In this document: piece after piece, positions 53,238-62,453 of the stretch
How the letters are laid out: the number at the start of each line of letters is the position of its first letter
How positions within the stretch are numbered: the stretch's first letter is position 1
Notes under the pieces: model-generated
Database searches by the model: none
Told to the model about the DNA's origin: nothing
What the model saw: only the letters and a program-made list of their open reading frames with translations
Made by a program: the position numbers and the translations under genes
Source: Caballeronia sordidicola
GTDB lineage: Bacteria; Pseudomonadota; Gammaproteobacteria; Burkholderiales; Burkholderiaceae
DNA: 64,000 bases
Assembly: GCF_000729995.1 (NCBI RefSeq)
Contig: NZ_JNFG01000201.1
Coordinates: forward strand, 248,001-312,000
Reading direction: 5' to 3'

Positions 53238-54212
53238 TCAACCGGAGCTGCCGGCCGTGACCGGATCGAGCCAGAGTTCCTTGCGCTCGACCGGCACCCA
53301 CGAGGGAAGAAACGGATTGGTCAACTCGATCACGACCCGCCGTTCCAGATGCAGGTCGGCAACGGCCTGGCCAAAATTCTTCTGGAAGAGCGCGTCAAAA
53401 CTCCCATCCTTTCGCATTGCCTCCAGGCCGTCCTTGATTCGTTGCGCGATCAGCGGCTCCGACTTGTTGACGTAAAAAAATTGCGCATAGGGATAGCGGA
53501 TCAGCAGATGAGTATCTATCGCCATCTCGGGGTACAGGGTCCGAAAGGAAATGAGCTCAGGCGTGATCTCAAGCACGCCGCGCGGGAACAGGTCGAAACG
53601 CCGATGAACCAGCATCGGGAACAGTTGATCGTAGTGGCTTGCCGTGACGAGAGGGATCCGGTTGTACCGGTACACGGGCACGTCGCCCCAGTCCTGACCC
53701 TGGCCGACGTTCAGCAGACGCAGGCCCTGGATGTCTTTGACTTCATTGATGTGCGTTTGCTGATCGCGCCGGATCAGGGCGACCCGATAACCGAGGAGGC
53801 CTTTGTCGATAGGAATGGCAATCGGAATCGTCTGCGCGTTGAGGTCGGGATGACCAGGATCGCTCGCAATCACATTGATCAGGCGACCGGATATGGCCTC
53901 CTCGACCTCGCGCTGCGTTGACATCGGCTCGGCGTATGCATCGATCACGTAGGGTCCGTACGTGGACGTCGTATGGTCGAGCGCCGCGATCAGGAAATCC
54001 CAGCGCCTTTCCCGAACGACTTCATCCGGCACGCGAAGGATGCGGATATGCATGGGCGTAGCCGGCGCGGCAAGCGCCGGACTGGTGGCTTGAGCGCGGG
54101 TAACGCCGGTCATTGACAGGCTGGCCACGAGGCCGGCCACGCCCGTCATCAAGACGGCGCAGGCCAGGACGCGAATGCCTGCTGTCCAGTCGCCTCGCAT
54201 GTGTCTTCTCAT
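53238..54212 (-). CDS. periplasmic solute-binding-like protein
   Basis: A 324-residue exported protein: signal/anchor segment at about 11-40, then an alpha/beta fold of the type-II periplasmic binding protein (SBP family 3) group, with strands HIRILRVPDEV, the segment GLLGYRVALIRRDQ, DIQGLRLLNVGQGQDWGD and a late IAQRIKDGLEAMRKDGSFDALFQKNFGQ. The last segment is typical of amino-acid-type binding proteins. No permease or ATPase is adjacent, so it may be an orphan binding protein or a sensor partner. Convergent with ompW. Confidence 0.72.
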   Translation of the reverse strand: MRRHMRGDWTAGIRVLACAVLMTGVAGLVASLSMTGVTRAQATSPALAAPATPMHIRILRVPDEVVRERRWDFLIAALDHTTSTYGPYVIDAYAEPMSTQREVEEAISGRLINVIASDPGHPDLNAQTIPIAIPIDKGLLGYRVALIRRDQQTHINEVKDIQGLRLLNVGQGQDWGDVPVYRYNRIPLVTASHYDQLFPMLVHRRFDLFPRGVLEITPELISFRTLYPEMAIDTHLLIRYPYAQFFYVNKSEPLIAQRIKDGLEAMRKDGSFDALFQKNFGQAVADLHLERRVVIELTNPFLPSWVPVERKELWLDPVTAGSSG

Positions 54213-54608
54213 GAGGAGCCTCCAACGGGGTTGAAGCGCTGAACGCTTCTGTGTACGGGGCTGCGATCGATATAGCTCGTGCGAGAGGACATCGCAATGG
54301 ACGGCTTAAAGGCGGGGTCAAAAGACGGATAGCGCTGGCGCGAGGGCCGATACGGCGGGGACCTCCTTGCAGGCGCTCATACGTTATTACCCGCAGACAA
54401 TTCTTCCGGATCCAGTGCACACTGCGTCTGATTCGGCCAATTCTGCCGATAGCCGGCTTCGCATTATTTCATCATGAACCTAGGTTTCACGGGCACATAC
54501 TACTTCCCGCTTCGTCTTAGGAGCACTATGCTTTCAACGGCAAAGAGAGTTGAATATTGCGCACAAAATGACGATGGACGTTTAAAACTCTAACTTGGGG
54601 GAAGGCTA
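54213..54608. other. intergenic region, divergent binding protein and MFS genes
   Basis: Nearly 400 bases. The stretch 54530-54600 is AT-rich and leads into GGGGGAAGG before the GTG start of the MFS gene. No gene or clear operator was recognised. Confidence 0.35.
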
Positions 54609-55946
54609 GTGGAACTCGAAACCCGCACTTTGGGACGCGTGACGAAGCGACTCGTCCCGTTCCTGATTCTCTGTTATTTCATAGCGTACCTGGACCGTGT
54701 CAACGTGGGTTTCGCCGCGTTGCAGATGAACAAGGACCTCGGGTTTTCCTCAAGCGCCTTCGGCTTCGGTGCGGGCATTTTCTTCATCGCTTATTTCTTT
54801 TTCGAAGTCCCGTCCAACCTCTTGCTGGAGAAGTTCGGAGCGCGCCGATGGATAGCCAGGATCATGTTCACCTGGGGCATCCTCGCCGGCGCCATGGCGT
54901 TCATCCCCCAGATTTCGCGGTTGACTGGACTCTCGGCCGCACACGTGTTCTACACGTTGCGTGTGTTGCTCGGGATTGCTGAAGCGGGATTCTTCCCGGG
55001 CATCATCTTCTTTCTGACGCTGTGGTTTCCGGCGACGTACCGGGCTCGCGTGGTCGGCTCCTTCATGGTGGCCATTCCGCTGTCTACGGTGATAGGCGCG
55101 CCTATCTCCGGTGCGCTGCTCAACCTCGATAAACTCGCCAGCCTCGCAGGCTGGCAATGGGTCTATCTGATTGAAGCATTGCCGGCCCTGTTCCTGTCGT
55201 TCGTGGTCCTGTTTTATCTCACCGACAAACCGGCGGACGCAACCTGGCTTGCGCCCGAGGAGCGTGACTGGCTCGTGGCCCGGCAAGCCCAGGAACGCGC
55301 GCAGCGTGAGGCCGTGCGCGCCTTCAGCGTGCGCGAAGCCTTGTTCAATCCGCGGGTTCTCGCCGTTGCGCTTATCTACTTCGGCGCCAACGCGACCAAC
55401 TACGGCCTGAGTTTCTTCCTGCCGCAGATCGTCAAGGGATTTGGCCTTGGCAACGTTCAGACCGGGCTTGTGACGTCGCTGCCGTACATTGTCGGGGCGT
55501 TCAGCATGATCCTCTGGGGACGCCGCTCCGACCGCATGCTCGAGCGCAAGTGGCATGTGGCCATCCCGCTGCTGGTGGCAGCAGGTGGAATTGCGGCGTC
55601 GACGGCGCTGGATGATCCTGTGCTGAAAATGATCGCGCTCTCCATTGCCGGCTTCGGCATATTCGGCTGCCTGCCGGTGATCTGGACGTTGCCGGCCGCT
55701 TTTCTTTCGGGGGCGGCCGCTGCGGGCGGCATTGCCGCAGTGAACTCGCTCGGCAACCTGGCCGGGTTCTTTGGACCCTATGCGATGGGGTGGATCAAGG
55801 ACAGTACCGGCAGTTTTGCGGCTGGCCTGCTGTGTCTGTCCGGGGCGGGGCTGGTCGGCGTGGCAGCAGTGCTCCTGCTTCGTCACGATAGCGCCTTGGA
55901 AAACGCACCCGAGCCTCTTGCGGAAGAAGGCTCGAGGCACGCATAA
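54609..55946 (+). CDS. MFS transporter, anion:cation symporter (ACS) family
   Basis: A 445-residue, 12-helix carrier. FLILCYFIAYLDRVNVGFAALQMNKDLG at the N-terminus is the signature first helix of the ACS family (hexuronate, phthalate, tartrate carriers), with EVPSNLLLEKFGARRWIARIM and RVLLGIAEAGFFPGIIFFLTLWFP. The start is GTG behind GGGGGAAGG. No catabolic gene is adjacent, so the substrate is open; an organic anion is likely. Confidence 0.9.
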   Translation: MELETRTLGRVTKRLVPFLILCYFIAYLDRVNVGFAALQMNKDLGFSSSAFGFGAGIFFIAYFFFEVPSNLLLEKFGARRWIARIMFTWGILAGAMAFIPQISRLTGLSAAHVFYTLRVLLGIAEAGFFPGIIFFLTLWFPATYRARVVGSFMVAIPLSTVIGAPISGALLNLDKLASLAGWQWVYLIEALPALFLSFVVLFYLTDKPADATWLAPEERDWLVARQAQERAQREAVRAFSVREALFNPRVLAVALIYFGANATNYGLSFFLPQIVKGFGLGNVQTGLVTSLPYIVGAFSMILWGRRSDRMLERKWHVAIPLLVAAGGIAASTALDDPVLKMIALSIAGFGIFGCLPVIWTLPAAFLSGAAAAGGIAAVNSLGNLAGFFGPYAMGWIKDSTGSFAAGLLCLSGAGLVGVAAVLLLRHDSALENAPEPLAEEGSRHA

Positions 55947-56224
55947 GCTCGTCCAGGGGCGCATCCAAGGGTTCGACCAAGCTTGGCTTGCACCGCGAAA
56001 GGGGACCGTAAAGATGGGCTCCTTTCGCATCCACTCGGGGCGCTGCTTTGCCGCAGTTGCCTCGATCATTGCCTATTCCCGCATCACATTTTTGTCCACG
56101 TAAGGATTTCCTGACGGGTAAATCAGCATACGCCTCTGCCCATTTTCCGCGTTTCCTGACTGTGTAAAACCCATCAACTGCCTAGACTTTGAAGCATCAA
56201 AATGGGTTTAACCGGTCATCCGCC

Positions 56225-56533
56225 ATGATTCCGTATCTGTCCGAGCGTGAAAATGCGGTGGAGCATATCCACACTATCTGCCTGCGCTTGTTCGATGCAT
56301 GGTGCGAGAACAGGAACGTGATTCCGCTCGCGTACCTGATGCATTGCTGGCCTTTGATCAATAGCGGACCCATACCGATCAGGCGTCTTGCGGACACCAT
56401 GTGGGAGCTGCGAAAATTCCACGCGGAAACGCTCGATGTCGACGAATCGGGGGTGCTGTGCGACCTGGCCGATTGTATCGACGAGATTCTGGGGAACTCG
56501 TTCGGCCCCTTCAATATCGCCGCAAACGGCTAG
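56225..56533 (+). CDS. hypothetical protein, 102 aa
   Basis: Not recognised. A 102-residue mostly helical protein (ENAVEHIHTICLRLFDAWCENRN, IPIRRLADTMWELRKFHAETL, GVLCDLADCIDEILGNSFG) with four cysteines and several histidines. Start is the ATG at 56225; a TTG at 56189 would add twelve residues. It lies 313 bases before the phosphorelay operon in the same direction. Composition supports a real gene; no function is proposed. Confidence 0.6.
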   Translation: MIPYLSERENAVEHIHTICLRLFDAWCENRNVIPLAYLMHCWPLINSGPIPIRRLADTMWELRKFHAETLDVDESGVLCDLADCIDEILGNSFGPFNIAANG

Positions 56534-56846
56534 GATCGCGTCAGTTTTTTTCAGGCGAATTTGAATGAATTTGAAAGCTGGATGACATCGGTTTTTCCGT
56601 TCGGGATAGGCCAACTGCCCGCCGAACCGCCTGTGGAAAAGCACAGGGAAACCGCCGTCTTCCAGCGAGTTGATTCCAGAGCGCAGAGGGCGCATGCGAG
56701 CAGCGGCGCCAGTCTGCTCACCTAAACCATTTCAGTACCGACGGCCTGCGCCAAGCGTGCCGTCCGCCCAATGAACTCACGATAACCGTCATTCGGCAAC
56801 GAGTGCAGATTAACGAAAACGAGGCTCAGGGCACTCGCGGGGGGAT
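56534..56846. other. intergenic region before the phosphorelay operon
   Basis: 313 bases without a gene. It must contain the operon promoter; no strong hairpin or palindrome was seen. GCGGGGGGAT lies just before the ATG at 56847. Confidence 0.35.
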
Positions 56847-59000
56847 ATGGTTCTCAACATGTTCAGCGCGCTGTGGAGTTCGCTGAGCCGCTTTCGCCAC
56901 AGCGTGGTCATGCGGCTTATCGCGACCGTCCTCCTGTTCAGCTGCGTGGTTACGCTGCTGCTGACTGCGCTTCAACTCTACGGCGACTATGAGCGCGGTA
57001 TCGCGCTCATCGAAAACCGGCTGTCGGATATCGACCGGAGTTATCGCGACAGCCTCGGCGAGGGTTTATGGCGGCTCGACCGGCAGCAGCTTCAACTCGA
57101 ACTGGACGGCATGCTGCGTCTTGCCGACATTCGTGCCGCCGAGGTTCGCGAGGCTGGCCCGGTCGCCTCGCCCCTGGTGGTGCGCGCTGGCCAGCGCATG
57201 AATGACGCGCTCATATCGCGCGAATTTTCCATCTCCTACCGCGTCCGCGGAACGGAACGCGTGCTCGGCACCTTGTACGTCGAGGCGACGCTCTCCGGTC
57301 TCTATCGCGAGCTGGCGCAAACCGCGCTCCTGATCCTGGTGAGCCAGGCGGCCAACACGTTTCTGGTTGCGCTTTTCATCATCTATATCTTCTGGCGGCT
57401 CGTCACGCGGCACCTCGCGACAATCGCGCGGCTTGTCGGCCGCTACGACTTTCGCGAGTCGCCGCAACCCTTCAGCTTGCAGCGCCGCCAGCCCCGCCGG
57501 CCCGACGAACTCGATCGCGTGGTTGCTGCATTTCATGCGATGAGCGTACGCCTGCACGTCGCCTACCTCGACGAACGTAACGCCGCCAAGCAACGTGAAG
57601 CGCTTCGTTCGGCTGAAGCGGCGAACCGCGCCAAGGGCGAATTCCTGGCGAACATGAGCCATGAACTGCGCACGCCGCTGAACGGCATCCTGGGTTACGC
57701 GCAGATCCTGCAGCGCGACAGCGGGTTGAGCGAGCGGCAACGTACCGGCGTGGCCGTCATCCAGCGCAGCGGTGAACACCTGCTGACGCTGATCGACGAC
57801 ACGCTCGACTTCGCGAGGATAGAGGCGGGCAAGCTGCGGCTTGAGATCGGCGATGTAGCCTTGTCCGGTCTCGTGGATCCGATTCGAGAAATCATCGGCG
57901 TGAAGGCAGAAGAGAAGCAGCTCGACTATGCCTGCGTCATTGCGCCCGACGTGCCGGGCGGCGTGCGCGCCGACGCGCGGCGGTTGCGGCAGGTGCTGCT
58001 CAACCTGCTCGCGAACGCCGTCAAATTCACGGATCGGGGCAGGGTGAGCCTGCTTGTTACGCAGACCGCTTCAGGGGCGGTACGGTTCGAGGTACGCGAC
58101 ACCGGGATCGGGATTCCCCCGGACCAGTTGAGAACCGTTTTCGAACCGTTCGAACAGGTCGGCAATCCCGAGCGTCGTTCCGAGGGCACCGGGCTTGGGC
58201 TCGCCATCAGCCGGGAGTTCGTGCTGGCGATGGGCAGCGAGATCCACGTCGAGAGCGGGCTCGGACAAGGCAGTACCTTCTGGTTCGAACTGGCCCCTGC
58301 CACGACGGTGCGCTCAGGCACATCCGGCGAACCGGATGCATGCGTCGCGACCGGCTACGAGGGGCCGCGCAGGAAGGTGCTGATCATCGACGACGTGGCG
58401 GTCAATCGCACCGTCATCACGGAATTGCTGAGCCGGCTCGATTTTGAAATCATCGAGGCGGCGAGCGGCGCCGAGGGCCTGGCCCAGGCGCAAAGCGAGC
58501 GGCCGGCGCTGATTGTCACGGACATCGTGATGCCCGGCATGGACGGCCTCGAGCTCACGCGCCGATTGCGTCAGACACCGGGACTGACTGACGTGCCGAT
58601 CATCGTGGTGACCGCCAGCCCTTCCGGCCGTGACCAGGAAAGAAGTCTTGCGGCCGGTGTGAATGCATTCCTCGCCAAGCCGGTCGACTTCGGCCAGTTG
58701 CTGGCTCAGATAGGCGCGTTGCTGAACCTTCAGTGGACCTATGCCGTGAGGGCGCATTCCCCGCAGTCCTCATTGCCCGATGTGCTGGCCGCTGTGCCAC
58801 CGGCGCAATTGGATGAACTGCATCGGCTTGCGCGAATTGGCAACATGCGAGACATCATTGCATGGGCGGACCGGGTGTCATTGATCGATCCGCAGTACGA
58901 ACCATTTGCTACGAATCTGCGTGGGCTGGCGAAAGGCTATCAGTCGAAGGCGATCCTCTTGCTCGTAGAACACTATCTTGAAGCGAGGCGGGCGCCATGA
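56847..59000 (+). CDS. hybrid sensor histidine kinase (HAMP-like, HisKA, HATPase, receiver)
   Basis: A 717-residue kinase: first membrane helix about 22-44, a periplasmic sensor domain about 45-158 (RSYRDSLGEGLWRLDRQQL), second helix about 160-190, HisKA with H272 (MSHELRTPLNG), HATPase about 375-490, receiver with D559 (IVTDIVMPGMDG), and a final helical stretch of about 60 residues (LDELHRLARIGNMRDIIAWADRV). It overlaps the next gene by four bases. Together with the two downstream genes it forms a complete signalling operon. Confidence 0.93.
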   Translation: MVLNMFSALWSSLSRFRHSVVMRLIATVLLFSCVVTLLLTALQLYGDYERGIALIENRLSDIDRSYRDSLGEGLWRLDRQQLQLELDGMLRLADIRAAEVREAGPVASPLVVRAGQRMNDALISREFSISYRVRGTERVLGTLYVEATLSGLYRELAQTALLILVSQAANTFLVALFIIYIFWRLVTRHLATIARLVGRYDFRESPQPFSLQRRQPRRPDELDRVVAAFHAMSVRLHVAYLDERNAAKQREALRSAEAANRAKGEFLANMSHELRTPLNGILGYAQILQRDSGLSERQRTGVAVIQRSGEHLLTLIDDTLDFARIEAGKLRLEIGDVALSGLVDPIREIIGVKAEEKQLDYACVIAPDVPGGVRADARRLRQVLLNLLANAVKFTDRGRVSLLVTQTASGAVRFEVRDTGIGIPPDQLRTVFEPFEQVGNPERRSEGTGLGLAISREFVLAMGSEIHVESGLGQGSTFWFELAPATTVRSGTSGEPDACVATGYEGPRRKVLIIDDVAVNRTVITELLSRLDFEIIEAASGAEGLAQAQSERPALIVTDIVMPGMDGLELTRRLRQTPGLTDVPIIVVTASPSGRDQERSLAAGVNAFLAKPVDFGQLLAQIGALLNLQWTYAVRAHSPQSSLPDVLAAVPPAQLDELHRLARIGNMRDIIAWADRVSLIDPQYEPFATNLRGLAKGYQSKAILLLVEHYLEARRAP

Positions 59001-61036
59001 GCGAGACAAGCGCCAACCTGAGCGCCAGCGAGCCGCCGGCAATCCTGATTGTCGATGACACGCCGGCCAATCTCGGGCTCGTGGTTGACAGTCTCTCCGA
59101 CCAGGGCTTTCGCGTCCTGGTGGCGCTCGATGGCGAGGAGGCGCTCGAACGCGCGCAGTTTTCACGGCCGGATCTGATCCTGCTCGACGTGAAGATGCCT
59201 GGCATCGACGGCTTTGAAACTTGCCGCCGGCTCAAGATGAACGAGCACACACGGGATATCCCGGTGATCTTCATGTCGTCGCTGACCGGCATCGAGGATC
59301 TGGTCGAAGGCTTTGCCGCCGGCGGCGCGGACTATGTGACGAAGCCTGTCCGGATCGACGAAATGATGGCGCGCATCGGCACGCATCTGGCGCTACGCGC
59401 AATGCACAAGCAGCTTGTCGCACAGAACCGGCAATTGTCGAACGAAGTGAGCGAGCGCCAGCAAGCGGAAGCGGCGCTGGCGCGTGCGCGCGACGAACTC
59501 GAGGTGCGAGTCGCGCAACGCACCGTAGAACTCGCGCAGGCCAATGCAAGCCTGCGGCAGGAGATAGAGGAGCGCAGGAGGGCCGAAACGAAGCTGCTGT
59601 CGAGCGAGGCGCGCTTCCGCAACATTGTGGAGACCAGTCCGCTACCGTTTTGCATCACGTCGATGCCGCAAGGGTCGCTGCTCTACATGAACGAGCCGTT
59701 TCGGAAGCTGTTCGGCCTCGGCGCCCCGACCGACACGGTCATTAGTGTTATCGACTTCTATGTGGACCCCGGGACGCGAGACACGCTGGTGCGCCAGCTT
59801 CGCATGTTCGGCGGCTTTCGCAACACTGAAGTCAATTTCAGGCGGCCGGACGGCAGCACGTTCTGGGCAATGCTGACCGCCCGGGTCGCGAGCTTCGACG
59901 ATGCGCCGGCCATCTACGTAGGCCTCAACGACGTGACGGCGCGCAAGTTGGCCGAGGGAAAATTGCGGGCGAGCGAAGCGAGTCTCGCGAACGCGCAACG
60001 GCTTGCGCGGCTCGGTGACTGGGAGTGGGACACGACGGCTGACGTGATCCATTGGTCAGACGAGATGTATCGGATCCTCGGGTTGGCGCCGCGGCTTTCG
60101 CGGCCAGGCTATCGCACTTTTCTGGCCGCAGTGCATCGCGAGGACCGGGCACTGGTCCGCCACGCCGTACGCGTGCTGCTGGATGAGCGGCGGCCGTACG
60201 GCCTTGATTGCCGCGTAACGGGAGCCGACGGTGTGGTGCGGATCGTCCAGTTCCAGGCCGAGGCCATGCACGCCGCTGGAGCCGGCGGCGGCGTCGCTGA
60301 GCAGCCGTTAAAGCTGGTCGGTACGATCCAGGACATTACCGAGCGCAAGAGCATCGAGCACGCACTCCTGGAGTCGCGCGAGCAATTGCGGGAGTTGTCC
60401 GCCTACATGGAAGCGATTCGCGAAGAAGAGAGGAAACGTATCGCGATGGAAATTCACGACGAACTCGGGCAGCTGTTGACTGCATTGAAGATGGACGTTT
60501 CATTGCTCAAGATGCGCCTGGCTCAAGACGCGGATGCGGCAAGGAAAGTCGACGACATGCGCGAGCTGGTTGAAAAGACGATCTGGATGGTGCGCAACGT
60601 CGCGAGTCACCTGAGGCCGGCTGCGCTCAATTTCGGCATAGTGTCGGCGCTGGAGTGGCTGGTGGAGGACTTCGGCCGCCGCAAAGGCCTTTCCTGCCAG
60701 CTCTGGATCAATGGTCGCGAGCCGGTTCTTGACGATGCCCATGCCACTGCGGTGTTCCGTATCGTGCAGGCGTCGCTGACCAACGTTGCACTCCATGCGG
60801 GCGCGTCTCGTGTAGACGTCACCTTGACCAACACCGAGACGACGCTCGATCTCTACGTCAGCGACGACGGCTGCGGTTTCGATCCGGCGGCGGCCCGCAA
60901 GGGATATTCATACGGGCTGCTTGGCATGAGCGAGCGCGCCCGGCTGATCGGGGGATCGTTGCGAATCGACAGCTCGCCTGAAACGGGCACCGTGGTGTCG
61001 ATTCACGTCCCGTTGGGTGGAGGCGAACGGCCATGA
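58997..61036 (+). CDS. receiver-PAS-PAS-HisKA_3 histidine kinase (soluble)
   Basis: A 679-residue cytoplasmic kinase: N-terminal receiver with D64 (LLDVKMPG), a coiled coil about 130-200 (EVSERQQAEAALARARDELEVR), a PAS domain about 200-315, a second about 325-455, then HisKA_3 with H487 (IAMEIHDELGQLLTALKMDV) and a NarX-type HATPase (SYGLLGMSERARLIGGSL). No membrane helix is seen, so it is probably fed by the upstream membrane kinase through its receiver. It overlaps both neighbours by four bases. Confidence 0.93.
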   Translation: MSETSANLSASEPPAILIVDDTPANLGLVVDSLSDQGFRVLVALDGEEALERAQFSRPDLILLDVKMPGIDGFETCRRLKMNEHTRDIPVIFMSSLTGIEDLVEGFAAGGADYVTKPVRIDEMMARIGTHLALRAMHKQLVAQNRQLSNEVSERQQAEAALARARDELEVRVAQRTVELAQANASLRQEIEERRRAETKLLSSEARFRNIVETSPLPFCITSMPQGSLLYMNEPFRKLFGLGAPTDTVISVIDFYVDPGTRDTLVRQLRMFGGFRNTEVNFRRPDGSTFWAMLTARVASFDDAPAIYVGLNDVTARKLAEGKLRASEASLANAQRLARLGDWEWDTTADVIHWSDEMYRILGLAPRLSRPGYRTFLAAVHREDRALVRHAVRVLLDERRPYGLDCRVTGADGVVRIVQFQAEAMHAAGAGGGVAEQPLKLVGTIQDITERKSIEHALLESREQLRELSAYMEAIREEERKRIAMEIHDELGQLLTALKMDVSLLKMRLAQDADAARKVDDMRELVEKTIWMVRNVASHLRPAALNFGIVSALEWLVEDFGRRKGLSCQLWINGREPVLDDAHATAVFRIVQASLTNVALHAGASRVDVTLTNTETTLDLYVSDDGCGFDPAAARKGYSYGLLGMSERARLIGGSLRIDSSPETGTVVSIHVPLGGGERP

Positions 61037-61677
61037 TCAGTATCCTGATAGCCGACGATCACGCCATCGTACGTAGCGGATTAAAGCAGATCATCGCGAC
61101 GACAGCGGACATTGAAGTGACAGGCGAAGCTGCGCAGGGCGCCGAGGTGATCGAGAAACTGCGCATCTGGCGCGTCGATCTCCTGCTCCTGGACATGACG
61201 ATGCCCGGCATCAGCGGCGTCGACCTGATCCGGCGCGTGCGCACTGAATACCCGGCGCTGCCGGTCCTGGTGCTCAGCATCCACAATGAAGCGCAGGTCG
61301 TCGCGCGCGCGGTGCGTGCCGGAGCAACCGGCTATGTCACGAAGGACAGCGATCCTGACATCCTGCTCGCCGCCATTCGCAAGCTTGCCGGCGGGGGGCG
61401 GTTCATTGATCCGAAGCTGGTCGATGTCATGGTCTTCGACACCCATTCCAGCGACGCCGCACCGCACGAGATCCTGTCGGATCGTGAGTTCCAGGTGCTG
61501 CACCTGCTGGCGGCGGGCAAGAGCATCAATGCCATAGCCGAAGTGCTGGTGCTGAGCGCCAAGACCATCAGCACGCACAAGATGCGGCTCATGCAAAAGC
61601 TCGGCATTGAAAACAACGCTGAACTGATCCGCTATGCGATCAAACATGGTTTGACTTCCGAGCGCGATCGCTCGTAA
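61033..61677 (+). CDS. NarL/FixJ-type response regulator
   Basis: A 214-residue regulator with receiver (IADDHAIVRSG, D54 in LLDMTMPGISG, K in YVTKDSD) and a LuxR-type helix-turn-helix (about 145-205, LSDREFQVLHLLAAGKSINAIAEVLVLSAKTISTHKMRLMQKLG). It is the output of the three-gene operon and the natural partner of the HisKA_3 kinase just upstream, whose class pairs with NarL-type regulators. Confidence 0.95.
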   Translation: MISILIADDHAIVRSGLKQIIATTADIEVTGEAAQGAEVIEKLRIWRVDLLLLDMTMPGISGVDLIRRVRTEYPALPVLVLSIHNEAQVVARAVRAGATGYVTKDSDPDILLAAIRKLAGGGRFIDPKLVDVMVFDTHSSDAAPHEILSDREFQVLHLLAAGKSINAIAEVLVLSAKTISTHKMRLMQKLGIENNAELIRYAIKHGLTSERDRS

Positions 61678-61799
61678 GGATATTCCGACAACAAAACCAG
61701 CCACGCCTGAGGCCATAATCGACCTCTCCCGACGGACAAGCGCTGCTGACGCTTCTACCATGGTCTCATGCGGTGAAAAAGCAAACCACGGAGAATCTT

Positions 61800-62060
61800 A
61801 TGGTTGCGTCGGAGCAGTCGTTGCGCGTACTGGTTGAAAAGTGGCTGGGCGCGGTAGTTGCCGGGCATCTGCACGTGCACTCCATTCATCGTATTCGTGC
61901 AGGGCGCCACCGCTGCGTCTGCATTGAAGTGGAACGCGCATTCGGTTCGGCATCCAGCGCTTTCACCCTGTTCTTTTTCCGTCATAACGACGGCGCCTGG
62001 CATGTCTATCCGGCAGAGGCAGTTCGCCCTGCCATGGGTCTCGTCCGGCTGGCCGCTTGA
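61800..62060 (+). CDS. small hypothetical protein, 86 aa
   Basis: Not recognised. An 86-residue protein with several strands (RHRCVCIEVERAFGSASSAFTLFFFRHNDGAWHVYPAE) and an N-terminal helix. The ATG at 61800 follows a CGGAG; a GTG at 61773 would add nine residues. Composition looks genuine. It is followed by nearly 400 bases without a gene. Confidence 0.6.
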   Translation: MVASEQSLRVLVEKWLGAVVAGHLHVHSIHRIRAGRHRCVCIEVERAFGSASSAFTLFFFRHNDGAWHVYPAEAVRPAMGLVRLAA

Positions 62061-62453
62061 ACGGCAACGGATAGTCCCTCTCCGCCAAAATCCAGCCAGG
62101 ACGCACGCTCCGGCGAGTGACGACCCACGTGCGCACTTCACTATGCCGCGTCGTAGAACACCTCGACCGGGCTGCATCAATCCTCCGCAGGTCTTTGATC
62201 TCTCAACTGTTTCACCGGTCCCGAACCCCGGGCCGGGATATCGCTGCGCGTTATAAAAGGGACCTTCGGTGCGGTGCTGTCTGAATAACTGGATTGGATT
62301 AAATGTTCCGCGAAATGTGCGCATCTGCATATAGGAAATCCTTTGATTCCCCGATGCTTGGCAGGCGCCACGATGGCGAGTTGAGAACCGGCTTGCCCTT
62401 GTACGGATGCCGTGGCCCAACACCTGAAACCCATTCCTGCGAGACATCATCCG
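62061..62453. other. intergenic region before the TenA-like gene
   Basis: 393 bases. A long minus-strand frame runs through it and through both flanking genes, but it has shadow composition. No promoter motif or hairpin stands out. Confidence 0.35.

Noticed and set aside
54750-56069. 439-codon minus-strand frame antisense to the ACS-family MFS gene
   Set aside because: The plus-strand frame has clear MFS helices and signature motifs; the minus translation is highly charged and shows no fold.
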